DNA of 64,000 nt, taken from contig CANIWM010000004.1 in assembly GCA_947471505.1 (NCBI GenBank), positions 62,001 to 126,000 of the forward strand, in the 5' to 3' direction. The notes under the pieces are model-generated. The model did not search any database. It saw only the letters and a program-made list of their open reading frames with translations, and had not been told where the DNA came from. Position 1 is the first letter of the stretch; each line of letters begins with the position of its first letter. Below, piece by piece: positions 44,385-53,018 of the stretch. The position numbers and the translations under genes are program-made. This DNA is from Chthoniobacteraceae bacterium. GTDB lineage: Bacteria; Verrucomicrobiota; Verrucomicrobiia; Chthoniobacterales; Chthoniobacteraceae.

Positions 44385-44828
44385 CTATTCTAACTCAGCA
44401 ACCGTCCGACCATCGGCACCCGGCTTATCGAGTTCAGTTCGTTCGCCGATGATTGCCATCACCCCGTCCTTGAGTCCACGCTCGAAGACCCGAATCGCAA
44501 TCGCTCCATTGTCCGCGATGATTGTGTAGTGGGACGTGTGGCGGTAGCGGCGCAACCCCGGCTTCCCGTCCACCATCCGCGCCATCTCAGCCACGGGCGG
44601 ATAAAGCCGTTCCGCATTGAAATGCCCATCAGGAACGCCGCTGTAATCATTTTCTATATCGCGAAAAATGCTCGTTATCAAAGCCAACGCATCGTCTCGA
44701 TTCGCTGCCGCAGGCGCATTGCCGAGTGCCATGAGAATCAGATGCACGCGCTCCCGTTTACTCTTCTGCGCTCCTTGGGTTGTCCCGTCGGCTGGTTGCC
44801 ATCTTGAATCGCTATTGTCTCCCGTCAT
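44385..44828 (-). CDS. Protein of unknown function next to the HTH gene
   Basis: A 147-residue protein from ATG 44828; the frame is open upstream to 45020 but that part is antisense-like text inside trpS. The first ~35 residues are polar and probably disordered; the rest is mixed alpha/beta (RVHLILMALGNAPAAANRDD, RRYRHTSHYTIIADNGAIAI, ERGLKDGVMAIIGERTELDK). No family recognised. It begins 31 bp after trpS and ends 38 bp before the HTH gene, so all three could be on one transcript. Confidence 0.7.
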   Translation of the reverse strand: MTGDNSDSRWQPADGTTQGAQKSKRERVHLILMALGNAPAAANRDDALALITSIFRDIENDYSGVPDGHFNAERLYPPVAEMARMVDGKPGLRRYRHTSHYTIIADNGAIAIRVFERGLKDGVMAIIGERTELDKPGADGRTVAELE

Positions 44829-44859
44829 CACGGTATTGTTACGGTTGAAAAGCGGGCCC

Positions 44860-45834
44860 TTACCGCAGCCCCGTCGCGAGGCGCACGCGCTCCATCGTTT
44901 TTGCAGCGACGGCCCGCGCCCGCTCGGCACCGTCGCGGAGGACGGCGTCCACGTAGGAAGGGTCGGCTGCAAGCTCGGCGCGCTTCTCGCGCATCGGGCG
45001 GAAGTGCTCCCATAGCGCATCGAAGAGTCGCTGTTTGAATACGCCGTAGCCCTGCCCGCCCGCGCGGAAGTCTGCCTCCATCGTGGCGACGTCGCCCTCG
45101 CTGGCGAAGAGCCGGTAAAGCGCGACGATGCTGCTGTGCGTGGGGTCTTTCGGCGACTCCACGGGCGTGGAGTCCGTGACGATGGACATGATTTTTTTGC
45201 GCAGCGGCTTCTCGGCGTCGAAGAGCGGGACGGTGTTGTTGTAGCTCTTGCTCATCTTCTGCCCGTCGAGGCCGATGACCGTCGCCATCTGCGGCAGGAT
45301 GCTGGCTTCCGGCATCACGAAGAGCGGTTCCTTTTTACCAAACGTGCGGTTCATCACAGCGGCGATGTCGCGGGTGACTTCGACGTGCTGCTTCTGGTCG
45401 CGGCCCACGGGTACAATGTTCGAGTCGTAGAGCAAGATGTCCGCAGCCATGAGCACGGGATACGCGAAGAGGCCGTGGACGGGCACTTGGTTGCGGGCGA
45501 CGTGGTCTTTGAAAGCGTGGCAGTTTTCCAGCATCGGCATGGGCGTGACGCACGAGAGAATCCACGCCAACTCCGTGTGCTCGGGCACGTCGCTCTGGCG
45601 GAAAATCACCGCCTTTTTCGGGTCGAGCCCGCACGCGAGAAAGTCGAGCGCGACGCCGCGCGTGTTGTCGCGCATCGCCTGCGGGTCGCGCACGGTGGTG
45701 AGCGCGTGGTAGTCGGCGATGAAGTAAAAAGCCTCGCCCTGCGATTGCAGTTCGATGGCAGGTTTCATCATGCCAAAGTAGTTACCCAAGTGCGGTGCGC
45801 CGGTCGGTTTGATGCCGGAAAGGATGCGTTTCAT
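44860..45834 (-). CDS. trpS: Tryptophanyl-tRNA synthetase
   Basis: A 324-residue class I aminoacyl-tRNA synthetase from ATG 45834 (MKRILSGIKPTGAPHLGNYF). The HIGH motif appears as PHLGN, and KMSKS as GQKMSKSYNNTVPLF. Other family text: ADYHALTTV, YPVLMAADILLYDSNIVPVG and DQKQHVEVTRDIA. It charges tRNA-Trp in the cytosol. Length is normal for the bacterial enzyme (about 325-345). It is divergent from ribD with an 87-bp intergenic region. Confidence 0.96.
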   Translation of the reverse strand: MKRILSGIKPTGAPHLGNYFGMMKPAIELQSQGEAFYFIADYHALTTVRDPQAMRDNTRGVALDFLACGLDPKKAVIFRQSDVPEHTELAWILSCVTPMPMLENCHAFKDHVARNQVPVHGLFAYPVLMAADILLYDSNIVPVGRDQKQHVEVTRDIAAVMNRTFGKKEPLFVMPEASILPQMATVIGLDGQKMSKSYNNTVPLFDAEKPLRKKIMSIVTDSTPVESPKDPTHSSIVALYRLFASEGDVATMEADFRAGGQGYGVFKQRLFDALWEHFRPMREKRAELAADPSYVDAVLRDGAERARAVAAKTMERVRLATGLR

Positions 45835-45921
45835 TCCCGTGGTAAATGCGAGGGCGCAGCGGCGGTGTCGAGCCGGATTCGCGATTGACGACGGGCACGC
45901 CATCACGGCTCTCTAGCCCCG

Positions 45922-46941
45922 ATGAACCGCCAACTCGCCGAGGATGAAAGCCACATGCGCGCCGCACTGCGCGAGGCCCGACGCGGCATCGGCCTCACTT
46001 CGCCGAACCCGGCAGTCGGCGCAGTCATCATGAAAGGTGGGCGCATTTTATCCCGTGGCTGGCACCGCAAAGCCGGGATGCCCCATGCGGAAATCGAAGC
46101 CCTTCGCGCGCTCAAAAATCCCGCCGATGCACGGGGCGCGACGTTCTACATCACGCTGGAGCCGTGCTGCACTCATGGCCGCACGCCGCCTTGCACCGAG
46201 GCTATCGTGGCAGCGGGTTTTCGCCGCGTCGTCTTCGGCGCGACCGACCCAAATCCCGCCCACGCCGGGCGGGCAATCGGCATCTTGGAAACGGCCGGGC
46301 TACGCGTCACGCACGGCATCCTCGCCGACGAATGCGCGGAGCTGAATGCGGGCTTCAACCATTGGGTGACGACGGGCCTGCCGCTCGTCATCGCAAAGGC
46401 CGGGATGTCGCTCGATGGTCGCCTCACGCGCCCGCCCGGCGAAGGCCAATGGCTCACCAGCGAAGCCTCCCGGCGCGATGCGATGAAGCTCCGCGCCACC
46501 GCCGACGCCATCCTCATCGGCGCACAAACCCTGCGCGCCGATAACCCACGCCTCACGCTGCGCGGAATCAAAGGGCGACAGCCATTGCGCGTCGTCCTCA
46601 CCCGCTCCGGCGACCTGCCGAAAAGCGCGCACCTTTTCACCGACGAGCACAAAGCCCGCACCCTCGTCTATCGCGGCAAGTCACTCCGCGCCGTCCTCCG
46701 CGACCTCGGCAAGCGCGGCTGCACGACCGTCCTCATCGAAGGCGGCGGCGAACTCCTCGGTACGGCATTCGACGCCGGGCTCGTGCAGCGTGTCGTCTTC
46801 TACATCGCCCCCATCCTCTGCGGCGGCCCGAATGTGGTGAAAGGGCGCGGCGTAGCAGCCTCAGCCATCGCCCCGAAGCTCGCAGCCCCGACGTATCGGC
46901 GAATCGGCGGCGACCTCGTGATCGAAGGCAAACTCGTCTAG
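45922..46941 (+). CDS. ribD: Bifunctional riboflavin deaminase/reductase RibD
   Basis: A 339-residue protein that deaminates and then reduces the pyrimidine intermediate in riboflavin synthesis. The N-terminal deaminase domain has HAEIEAL and EPCCTHGRTPPC for zinc and catalysis, plus TSPNPAVGAVIM. The C-terminal reductase domain has AKAGMSLDGRLTRP, ILIGAQTLRADNPRL and VLIEGGGELLGTAF. Length is slightly short of the usual 360-370 but both domains are intact. No other rib gene is near. A hairpin terminator follows 53 bp downstream. Confidence 0.95.
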   Translation: MNRQLAEDESHMRAALREARRGIGLTSPNPAVGAVIMKGGRILSRGWHRKAGMPHAEIEALRALKNPADARGATFYITLEPCCTHGRTPPCTEAIVAAGFRRVVFGATDPNPAHAGRAIGILETAGLRVTHGILADECAELNAGFNHWVTTGLPLVIAKAGMSLDGRLTRPPGEGQWLTSEASRRDAMKLRATADAILIGAQTLRADNPRLTLRGIKGRQPLRVVLTRSGDLPKSAHLFTDEHKARTLVYRGKSLRAVLRDLGKRGCTTVLIEGGGELLGTAFDAGLVQRVVFYIAPILCGGPNVVKGRGVAASAIAPKLAAPTYRRIGGDLVIEGKLV

Positions 46942-46994
46942 GCGCTCTATGGACGCAGCCTAATGGCGAGGGCGGCGACAGGCCGGAAAAACAA

Positions 46995-47030
46995 AACCGG
47001 GAGCCGCGCTGTATGCGCGGACTCCCGGTT
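46995..47030. terminator. Bidirectional hairpin terminator between ribD and the 47054 gene
   Basis: AACCGGGAG-CCGCGC pairs with GCGCGG-A-CTCCCGGTT around a 5-nt loop (TGTAT), with a single bulged A. It lies between convergent genes. Read leftward, the stem is followed by TTTTGTTTTT, so it fits an intrinsic terminator for the leftward gene; read rightward, the T-run is missing and termination would be weaker. Confidence 0.8.
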
Positions 47031-47053
47031 GTGCGAAAATGTCGCTTCCGTCC

Positions 47054-48439
47054 TTAGCGGAGACTTGGCTTCACGGTGCCTTCCACCACGATTGGCGGCA
47101 GTGGCCCTGCGTTCGTCGATACCTTTAGTTCGATAGCGCTAAAGCTCCCAGCCGTGACTGTCACTGTCCCCGTCGCAATCTCAAACTTAGGACGAGGGAA
47201 GTAGTTGCCGCCCGCCATCCGAGAGACGGTAGCGCCAGCTAATGGAAACATGCAGTCGCCCTCATAATCGTCGAACCAACTGTAGCCTCGCATCGCGGTG
47301 ACCTGGTAGGTCCCATCGGGCGTATTGATCGAAAAAGCGCCTTCCTCATCCGTGGATGTGTCTTCCTCGAAGGGCGGGCGGACGCTGCCGTCCGCCGCAG
47401 AAGTCTCCAAAACACTCACATTCCAGCCTGAAGCCGCAGTTCCATCCGCGAATTTAACGGTGCCATTCACACCCGTATCTTCCTGGGGTTCCCGCGGTCC
47501 GAGTTCCGGCAAAATACGAATGACGGCTTTCGTCTTCACGCCATCTGCGACATCGACCTCCAGTTCACCCCATACCCAGTCGTCGCCATTTGGCCCCTCG
47601 GCGGAGATATAGTAATGACCGACGGGCGGAGTGAGTTTGAACATCCCGTTCTCGTCCGTCGTTCCTTCCCAATAAAACGGCTCGCGAAAGTGAATCGCAT
47701 TGTCGTCCCATGATTCCGAGACTTGCACATAGAAGCCCGCGCCGGGCGTCCACGCCTTCGCGATAGGCTCGCCATTTTTGTCGCGCTCACCGAGGAGCAC
47801 GCAACCGTCCATACTTCCCGTCGCGCTTTCTTCAGCGGGCGGCGTGACGATAAATTGCGCGCTGGCGCTGAAGCTGCCCGCGCTGGCGGTGATGGTGTAG
47901 GTGCCGGGATAAAGTGGCGAATCTTCGATGACCAAAGGGACGCTCACCGAACTGCGCCAAGTCTTGCCAGCCGGGAGTGTGCAAATGATCTGCTCTTCCT
48001 CGTAGTTCTCCTCTTCCTCACCATCCGCATTGAGCCTCGTCCGCAACGCGGAGACAGGATTATCCACTTCCTCCACCGGCGATGGAGACTCCCAATAGAC
48101 GTTCCCGTCTTGATCCGAAAGGGTGATGTAGAAATGGCACTTCGCCCCCTCTTGCGAGTCGTAGGCGAACTCGATCGGGTTCTTGCTCCGGTTTGAGAGC
48201 GACACCGCAGTCACGAAATGATCCTTCACCAGAGCACGGAGCCGTTTCTTTTTCGCCAGCTTCTTCTTAGCGGCGGCAGTGAGTGGCTCGTCTGGCGTCG
48301 GATCAATCTCATCGCCCGGAAGCACCATCGGGAGTTCCGAAGCGCTCGTGCTGAGCGAGATGGTGACCTGCGCTTGCGATTTCTGCCCAGAGAGAAGCAA
48401 CGCAAGGAATGCAACAACGGTGATGAGTGTTTGTTTCAT
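47054..48439 (-). CDS. Exported BsuPI-like and carboxypeptidase-regulatory-like domain protein
   Basis: A 461-residue secreted protein with signal peptide MKQTLITVVAFLALLLSGQ. A Lys-rich stretch (TAAAKKKLAKKKRLRALVKD) precedes a BsuPI-type beta domain at about 72-205 (VSLSNRSKNPIEFAYDSQEG, HFYITLSDQDGNVYWES; YPGTYTITASAG). Two carboxypeptidase regulatory-like beta-sandwiches follow (WEGTTDENGMFKLTPPVGHY and DTSTDEEGAFSINTPDGTYQ). No catalytic residues are evident. The role is probably structural or binding at the cell envelope. Confidence 0.83.
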   Translation of the reverse strand: MKQTLITVVAFLALLLSGQKSQAQVTISLSTSASELPMVLPGDEIDPTPDEPLTAAAKKKLAKKKRLRALVKDHFVTAVSLSNRSKNPIEFAYDSQEGAKCHFYITLSDQDGNVYWESPSPVEEVDNPVSALRTRLNADGEEEENYEEEQIICTLPAGKTWRSSVSVPLVIEDSPLYPGTYTITASAGSFSASAQFIVTPPAEESATGSMDGCVLLGERDKNGEPIAKAWTPGAGFYVQVSESWDDNAIHFREPFYWEGTTDENGMFKLTPPVGHYYISAEGPNGDDWVWGELEVDVADGVKTKAVIRILPELGPREPQEDTGVNGTVKFADGTAASGWNVSVLETSAADGSVRPPFEEDTSTDEEGAFSINTPDGTYQVTAMRGYSWFDDYEGDCMFPLAGATVSRMAGGNYFPRPKFEIATGTVTVTAGSFSAIELKVSTNAGPLPPIVVEGTVKPSLR

Positions 48440-48527
48440 AATTTAATGCGCCCTAAGTGCCGTGCTCCTATGAATAGTGCAAACCGAATTTTGCGAAGAT
48501 TTCGGGGAGGAATCGCGACGTTTTAGT

Positions 48528-49856
48528 TCAGTCAATTTCGCGCCCGACCTTCTTCCGGAGGGTGACTCGGTTCATGCCGGTCTCGCGGGCGAGGATGGTA
48601 GGCTTGCCGTCGAAGTGGGCGAGTAAATGGCGGAGGGCCATGCTCTCGATGGCGTCGTGCATTTGGCGGTAGGTGGCCTTTTCTGCGAGGCGAGTGTCGA
48701 GCCAGCTTGCGAGGGCTGCGATGAGCGGCGCGTCGGGGTCTTTTTGGGGGAGTTCGCGGAGGTGTGGCGGGAGGTGCTGAGGGAGAAGGACGGGGCCGGT
48801 GCAGACGGCCGCGGCGTGTTCGAGGGCGTTGCGGAGTTCGCGGAGATTGCCCGGCCAGTCGTGGCGCTCTAGCTCGGCGATAGTCTCGGGAGCAAGGCTG
48901 AGTGGGGCTCGGAGGAAAGCGGCGGCGAGGGCGGGGATGTCGGCGCGGCGGTCGCGGAGGGGCGGCAGTTCGAGTTCGAGGACGTGGAGCCGGTAGAAGA
49001 GGTCTTCGCGGAAACGGCCGGCTTTCACTTCGTCGCGGAGGTTTTTGTGGGTGGCGATGATGAGGCGGAGTTCGATGCGGATGTCGGTGCGTCCGCCGAC
49101 TCGGGTGAAGGCGCGCTCTTCTACGAAGCGGAGGAGTTTTGCCTGCACGCTGGGGGCGATGTCGCCGATTTCATCGAGGAATAAGGTGCCGCCGGCGGCG
49201 CGCTCGATGTGACCCTGTCGGTCGCTGGTCGCGCCGGTGAATGCGCCCTTTTCGTGGCCGAAAAGTTCGCTCTCTAGCAAGTGCTCGGGAAGCGAGCCGC
49301 AGTGGAGCGTGATGAAGGGCGCGGCGGCGCGTGGGGAGTGATCGTGGATGACTCGGGCGGCGAGCGTCTTGCCCGCGCCGGTAGGGCCGGAGAGGAGAAC
49401 GGGCGCGTCGCTCGTGCTGGCGTGGGCGATGCCGAGAAAGACGCGCTGCATTGCGGGCGCGGTGCCGATCATTTGGGGGCGCGGGGCGACAGCGGGTTGC
49501 GCGGCGGGCGCGGTGGTGAGGACTTGCTGGATGGTCTGCTGGACTTCGCGGAGGTCGAGAGGTTTAACGAGGTAGGCGGCGGCTCCGAGCTTGCGTGCGG
49601 CGACGGCGTTTTCGAGGTTGCCGTGGGCGGTGATGATGATGACGGGGACGCCGGGAGCTTGTGCCCGTGCCTTTTCCAGCACGGCGAGGCCGCTGATGTC
49701 GGGCAGGCCGATGTCGAGGATGGCGAGGCTACTTGCGCTGAGTCTCTCCAGCCCGGCGCGACCACTGGCGCAGGTTTCGGTTTCGTGTCCGAGGCGGCGG
49801 CAGGCGGTGGCGAGGGCGGTGGCGAGGGCGGGTTCGTCTTCGATGATGAGGATCAT
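48528..49856 (-). CDS. Sigma-54-dependent NtrC-type response regulator
   Basis: A 442-residue regulator. The receiver (1-115) has IIEDEPALATALA, the phosphoacceptor in LAILDIGLPDISG and LVKPLDLREV. The AAA+ domain (130-345) has Walker A SGPTGAGKTLAARVI, the sigma-54-contact motif ESELFGHEKGAFTGA, Walker B GGTLFLDEIGDI and the arginine finger region GRFREDLFYRL. A Fis-type HTH ends the protein (PTILARETGMNRVTLRKKVG). It activates sigma-54 promoters after phosphorylation by the kinase encoded just upstream, with which it overlaps by 4 bp. Confidence 0.95.
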   Translation of the reverse strand: MILIIEDEPALATALATACRRLGHETETCASGRAGLERLSASSLAILDIGLPDISGLAVLEKARAQAPGVPVIIITAHGNLENAVAARKLGAAAYLVKPLDLREVQQTIQQVLTTAPAAQPAVAPRPQMIGTAPAMQRVFLGIAHASTSDAPVLLSGPTGAGKTLAARVIHDHSPRAAAPFITLHCGSLPEHLLESELFGHEKGAFTGATSDRQGHIERAAGGTLFLDEIGDIAPSVQAKLLRFVEERAFTRVGGRTDIRIELRLIIATHKNLRDEVKAGRFREDLFYRLHVLELELPPLRDRRADIPALAAAFLRAPLSLAPETIAELERHDWPGNLRELRNALEHAAAVCTGPVLLPQHLPPHLRELPQKDPDAPLIAALASWLDTRLAEKATYRQMHDAIESMALRHLLAHFDGKPTILARETGMNRVTLRKKVGREID

Positions 49857-51160
49857 AAATGGGTAGGCAGCGCGAGCGTCACGGCTGCGCCGCGCGCGGT
49901 ATTTGCGATACGGAGTTCGCCGCCGTGGGCTTTGAGGATTTCGGCGGTGACGCTGAGGCCGATGCCCATGCCGCCTTCTTTTTCGCTGTAAAAAAGCTCT
50001 GTCCCCCGTGCGAGCGCCGCTGCGGAGAAGCCGGGGCCGGTGTCGGCAAAAATGAGCGCGGCCCGTGCGCTGGTGATGTGCAGTTCGCCGCCGCTGCTCA
50101 TGGCGTGGATGGCGTTCATCATCACATTCGTGATGGCTTGAGCGAGGCGGCGGCGGTCGCCCAGTACGGAGACGCTGGCGACTTCCGAAATGATGCTCAC
50201 TTTCGCATGAGCAGCGGCGGGTAAAACGGTGCGGATGCCTTCAGCCACGAGTGCCGCGAGGTCGCACGGCGCGACTGCCGGGGGCTGCGGGCGGGCGAGG
50301 AACATCCACTGATTTACCAGCGCTTCGATCTTCGCGTTCTCCCCGAGAATGGTAGTGAGCGATTCGTTGGGCGTGTCCGTTTCGAGGAGCTGCGCGTGGA
50401 GCTTGATGGCGCAGACAGGGTTGTTAATTTCGTGTGCCAGCCCTGTGGCCATGCGGCCCAGCGTGGCGAGGCGCTCGGCTTGCTCGCGGGCGCGGCGCTC
50501 CGCTGAGAGTTGCTGGCGGGTGTCTTGGTAAGCGCGGGCAAGTTGGCCGATTTCGTCCGAGCGCGAGGCTTCGGGGAGCAGCTCGGCATTTTCCTCCGCG
50601 ATGTGCGGGAGGCGCGCGGCGAGCGTGCGGAGGGGGCGGACGATGCCGCGTGCGAGCGCGGCGGCAAGAGCGAGCGAGATAAGCCAGAACGCGCCGAGCA
50701 CCGCGTACGTCCGGCCCGCACTCAAAGCTCGCAAAGGCGGGGTATCGCGCAGGAGGATCAGCCGAAAACCGTCGCGCAGAGGGACGGAGATTGCCTCCTG
50801 TTCTCCCGGCATCGGCGTCACCGAACTGGACGCATCGCGCACAACATCGTTCCACATCCAAGCGAACGCTTTTCCCGAATATTGAATGTCGTGACGTCCC
50901 GGCGCGGTATTTGGAAACCGACGACCATCCGGCTGTTCAAAAAACACCGTCACGCCAAGCACTTCGCTCAAACTCAGCGCCGTCCGCTCCGTGAGCGGCG
51001 CACCGGTGCGCACGAAGTCCGCGTTCGCTTTCGCCATCGCGGCAAAAAGCTCCTGCGACTGCCGCCGCTCTTCCGAGCCGAGCCAAAAGACGAGCGCCAG
51101 CGAACCCGCGACGACATACGCCAAAAACGCCAACGCCAGCCGGAGAGAAAGTCGGCTCAT
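49853..51160 (-). CDS. Membrane sensor histidine kinase
   Basis: A 435-residue kinase from ATG 51160 (MSRLSLRLALAFLAYVVAGS). Helix 1 covers about residues 5-27 and helix 2 about 163-183, with a periplasmic sensor of about 135 residues between them. HAMP-like linker RGIVRPLRTLAARLPHIAEE, H-box ATGLAHEINNPVCAIKLHAQ, N-box TNVMMNAIHAM, then FADTGPGF and GGMGIGLSVTAEILKAHGG. It should phosphorylate the NtrC-type regulator encoded next (4-bp overlap). It is divergent from the outer-membrane barrel gene at 51373, with 212 bp between starts. Confidence 0.94.
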   Translation of the reverse strand: MSRLSLRLALAFLAYVVAGSLALVFWLGSEERRQSQELFAAMAKANADFVRTGAPLTERTALSLSEVLGVTVFFEQPDGRRFPNTAPGRHDIQYSGKAFAWMWNDVVRDASSSVTPMPGEQEAISVPLRDGFRLILLRDTPPLRALSAGRTYAVLGAFWLISLALAAALARGIVRPLRTLAARLPHIAEENAELLPEASRSDEIGQLARAYQDTRQQLSAERRAREQAERLATLGRMATGLAHEINNPVCAIKLHAQLLETDTPNESLTTILGENAKIEALVNQWMFLARPQPPAVAPCDLAALVAEGIRTVLPAAAHAKVSIISEVASVSVLGDRRRLAQAITNVMMNAIHAMSSGGELHITSARAALIFADTGPGFSAAALARGTELFYSEKEGGMGIGLSVTAEILKAHGGELRIANTARGAAVTLALPTHL

Positions 51161-51372
51161 CGGCGGTATTTCGAGTGAAAGGTCATGGTCATCATCTATC
51201 CACGCCAACGATTCAGCGCGAACATTTCTTAGCCATCACCCGAAAGAAAAGACGCGCCCTGGGCAAAGAATACACCTTTTTTCCAGAGACGGACCGGCAT
51301 CCGGGCAAACGTGGCACGGCCCCGGCTAAATGCGCGCTCGCACTCGATAGAGCGCACATTTACCAACATCAA

Positions 51373-52242
51373 ATGACCAACAAACTCACTACACTCATCG
51401 CCCTCGCCGCAACATCGGCGCTGGCAGCCGAAACGAAACCCGCCGTCCAAAAGATGCCGGAAGTCACCGTCACCGACGCCAATTTACTCACCGAGGAACG
51501 GCCCGTCGGCGAAACAGGTCGCCCGGAATGGACCTCCGCCCGGCGCTTCCCGACCACCCGCGTTTATATCCAAAAGGAGCCTTGGGAGGTCGGCGTGGAG
51601 ACGTGGTGGCGCTATCGCAACAAGCGTGACGGCACCAAGGTGAGCCGCATGACTGGCGAGATCGAAATCGGCCTCCCGCACCGGATGCAGCTCGACCTTT
51701 ACTACGACATGGCCGTGCAAGGCGACCGCAGCTCGCGCACGGAAGATTACGCCGTGGAGCTTCGCTACGCGTTGGCCGATTGGGGCAAGCTGCCGCTGAA
51801 CCCGACGGTATATGCGGAATACAAATTCGTGGAAGAAGGCGCGGATGTCTTGGAACTAAAACTCCTACTCGGGGACCAACTCCCCGGCGGCTGGCATTAC
51901 GGCGCGAACTTTGTGTGGGAAAAGGAACTCGCGGGCGAGCGGACGACCGAATGGCAGCTCGTCGCGGGCGTGAGCAAGACGCTCATTGATGGCCAACTGA
52001 GCCTCGGCGTGGAGGGCAAATACGTCCACGAAACGACCTCCACTAGCCGGGGCGAGCCGGAGCACAAAATCCACGTCGGTCCCAGCGCGCAGTGGCGGCT
52101 GAACGACAAATTCTCCGTCGCCACGACGGTGCTCTTCGGCCTCACGGATGACGCTCCACACGAAGAGTGCTGGCTGATTCTCAGCTACGACTTCGGGAAA
52201 AGTGGGGAGTCGAAATACAAGCCCATCTCGGGCCGTCGCTAA
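51373..52242 (+). CDS. Outer-membrane beta-barrel protein
   Basis: A 289-residue exported protein from ATG 51373, where the signal peptide MTNKLTTLIALAATSALAA starts; the open frame upstream to 51175 is not leader-like. After a short Pro-rich mature N-terminus, alternating strands dominate (VGVETWWRYRNKRDGTKVSR, GEIEIGLPHRMQLDLYYDMA, YAVELRYALADWGKLPLNPT, KLLLGDQLPGGWHYGANFVW). No plug domain is seen. The TonB-like gene starts 6 bp downstream, so they form an operon. The closely divergent sigma-54 two-component system may control it (inference). Confidence 0.82.
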   Translation: MTNKLTTLIALAATSALAAETKPAVQKMPEVTVTDANLLTEERPVGETGRPEWTSARRFPTTRVYIQKEPWEVGVETWWRYRNKRDGTKVSRMTGEIEIGLPHRMQLDLYYDMAVQGDRSSRTEDYAVELRYALADWGKLPLNPTVYAEYKFVEEGADVLELKLLLGDQLPGGWHYGANFVWEKELAGERTTEWQLVAGVSKTLIDGQLSLGVEGKYVHETTSTSRGEPEHKIHVGPSAQWRLNDKFSVATTVLFGLTDDAPHEECWLILSYDFGKSGESKYKPISGRR

Positions 52243-52248
52243 GACCGT

Positions 52249-52923
52249 ATGACGCTCAGCGGGAAATCACTTTTCGCCTCCACACTTCTGCACGGTTCGC
52301 TCGTGGCAGTGATGGCTGGCGTCGTGCTTTATCCCGCTGTGAAAATGACCGACGCACCAGCCAGCTCCGAGGACTCCGGGGCTGGCTGGTCGCTCGTCAT
52401 CGAGCAGCCCGCCGAGGCCGCTGAGAGCCCGTCTGCGGAGGTCGCGCCGGAAGTCACCCCGCCCATTCGCATCGCCACTCCCACGGTGCTCGCGACGCCG
52501 ACCCTGCCTGTCACGGACATCATCGCCACGACCGCGATGGGCGCACTTCCCGTCATCGCCGCAGCGCCGTCTTTCGCCATGAAACCGCGCGCGAAAACCG
52601 GCGGCAAAAGCAGAGTTGGAAGTGGAGCAGGCTCGGGAAATCGCAGCGCCATTTACACGCCCGCAAGTTACCTCAGCACGCCGCGCCCGAGCTTCCCGGC
52701 GACGGCGAAAAGTGCGCGCATCAGCGGCACCGTGATTCTCTCCGTCTCGCTCGACGATAGCGGCCATCCCATCGCTGTGAACGTGCGCACAAGCAGCGGT
52801 CACCCGGAGCTCGATGAAGCCGCTCTCCGGGCCGTGCGAGCATGGCGTTTTCACCCCGCGAAACTCGACGAACGTCCCGTGCCCACGCGCCTTGAAGTTC
52901 CTGTGCGCTTTGCGTTGAGCTAA
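52249..52923 (+). CDS. TonB-family energy transducer
   Basis: A 224-residue protein with one N-terminal membrane helix (LFASTLLHGSLVAVMAGVVL), a Pro/Ala-rich periplasmic spacer and a C-terminal TonB domain at about 135-224 (PRPSFPATAKSARISGTVIL, SVSLDDSGHPIAVNVRTSSG, ELDEAALRAVRAWRFHPAKL). TonB proteins pass proton-motive energy to outer-membrane receptors. It directly follows the barrel gene (6 bp). No ExbB/ExbD or TonB-dependent receptor is encoded in this window. Confidence 0.9.
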   Translation: MTLSGKSLFASTLLHGSLVAVMAGVVLYPAVKMTDAPASSEDSGAGWSLVIEQPAEAAESPSAEVAPEVTPPIRIATPTVLATPTLPVTDIIATTAMGALPVIAAAPSFAMKPRAKTGGKSRVGSGAGSGNRSAIYTPASYLSTPRPSFPATAKSARISGTVILSVSLDDSGHPIAVNVRTSSGHPELDEAALRAVRAWRFHPAKLDERPVPTRLEVPVRFALS

Positions 52924-53018
52924 AGCATTGGATTGCGTTCGCCGCCGTTCGGCGCGAGCATTTCCCCGAAATAAAATTGAATGCCGCAAGCACCAGCGGC
53001 GTCTCTTTTCCCGAACCT

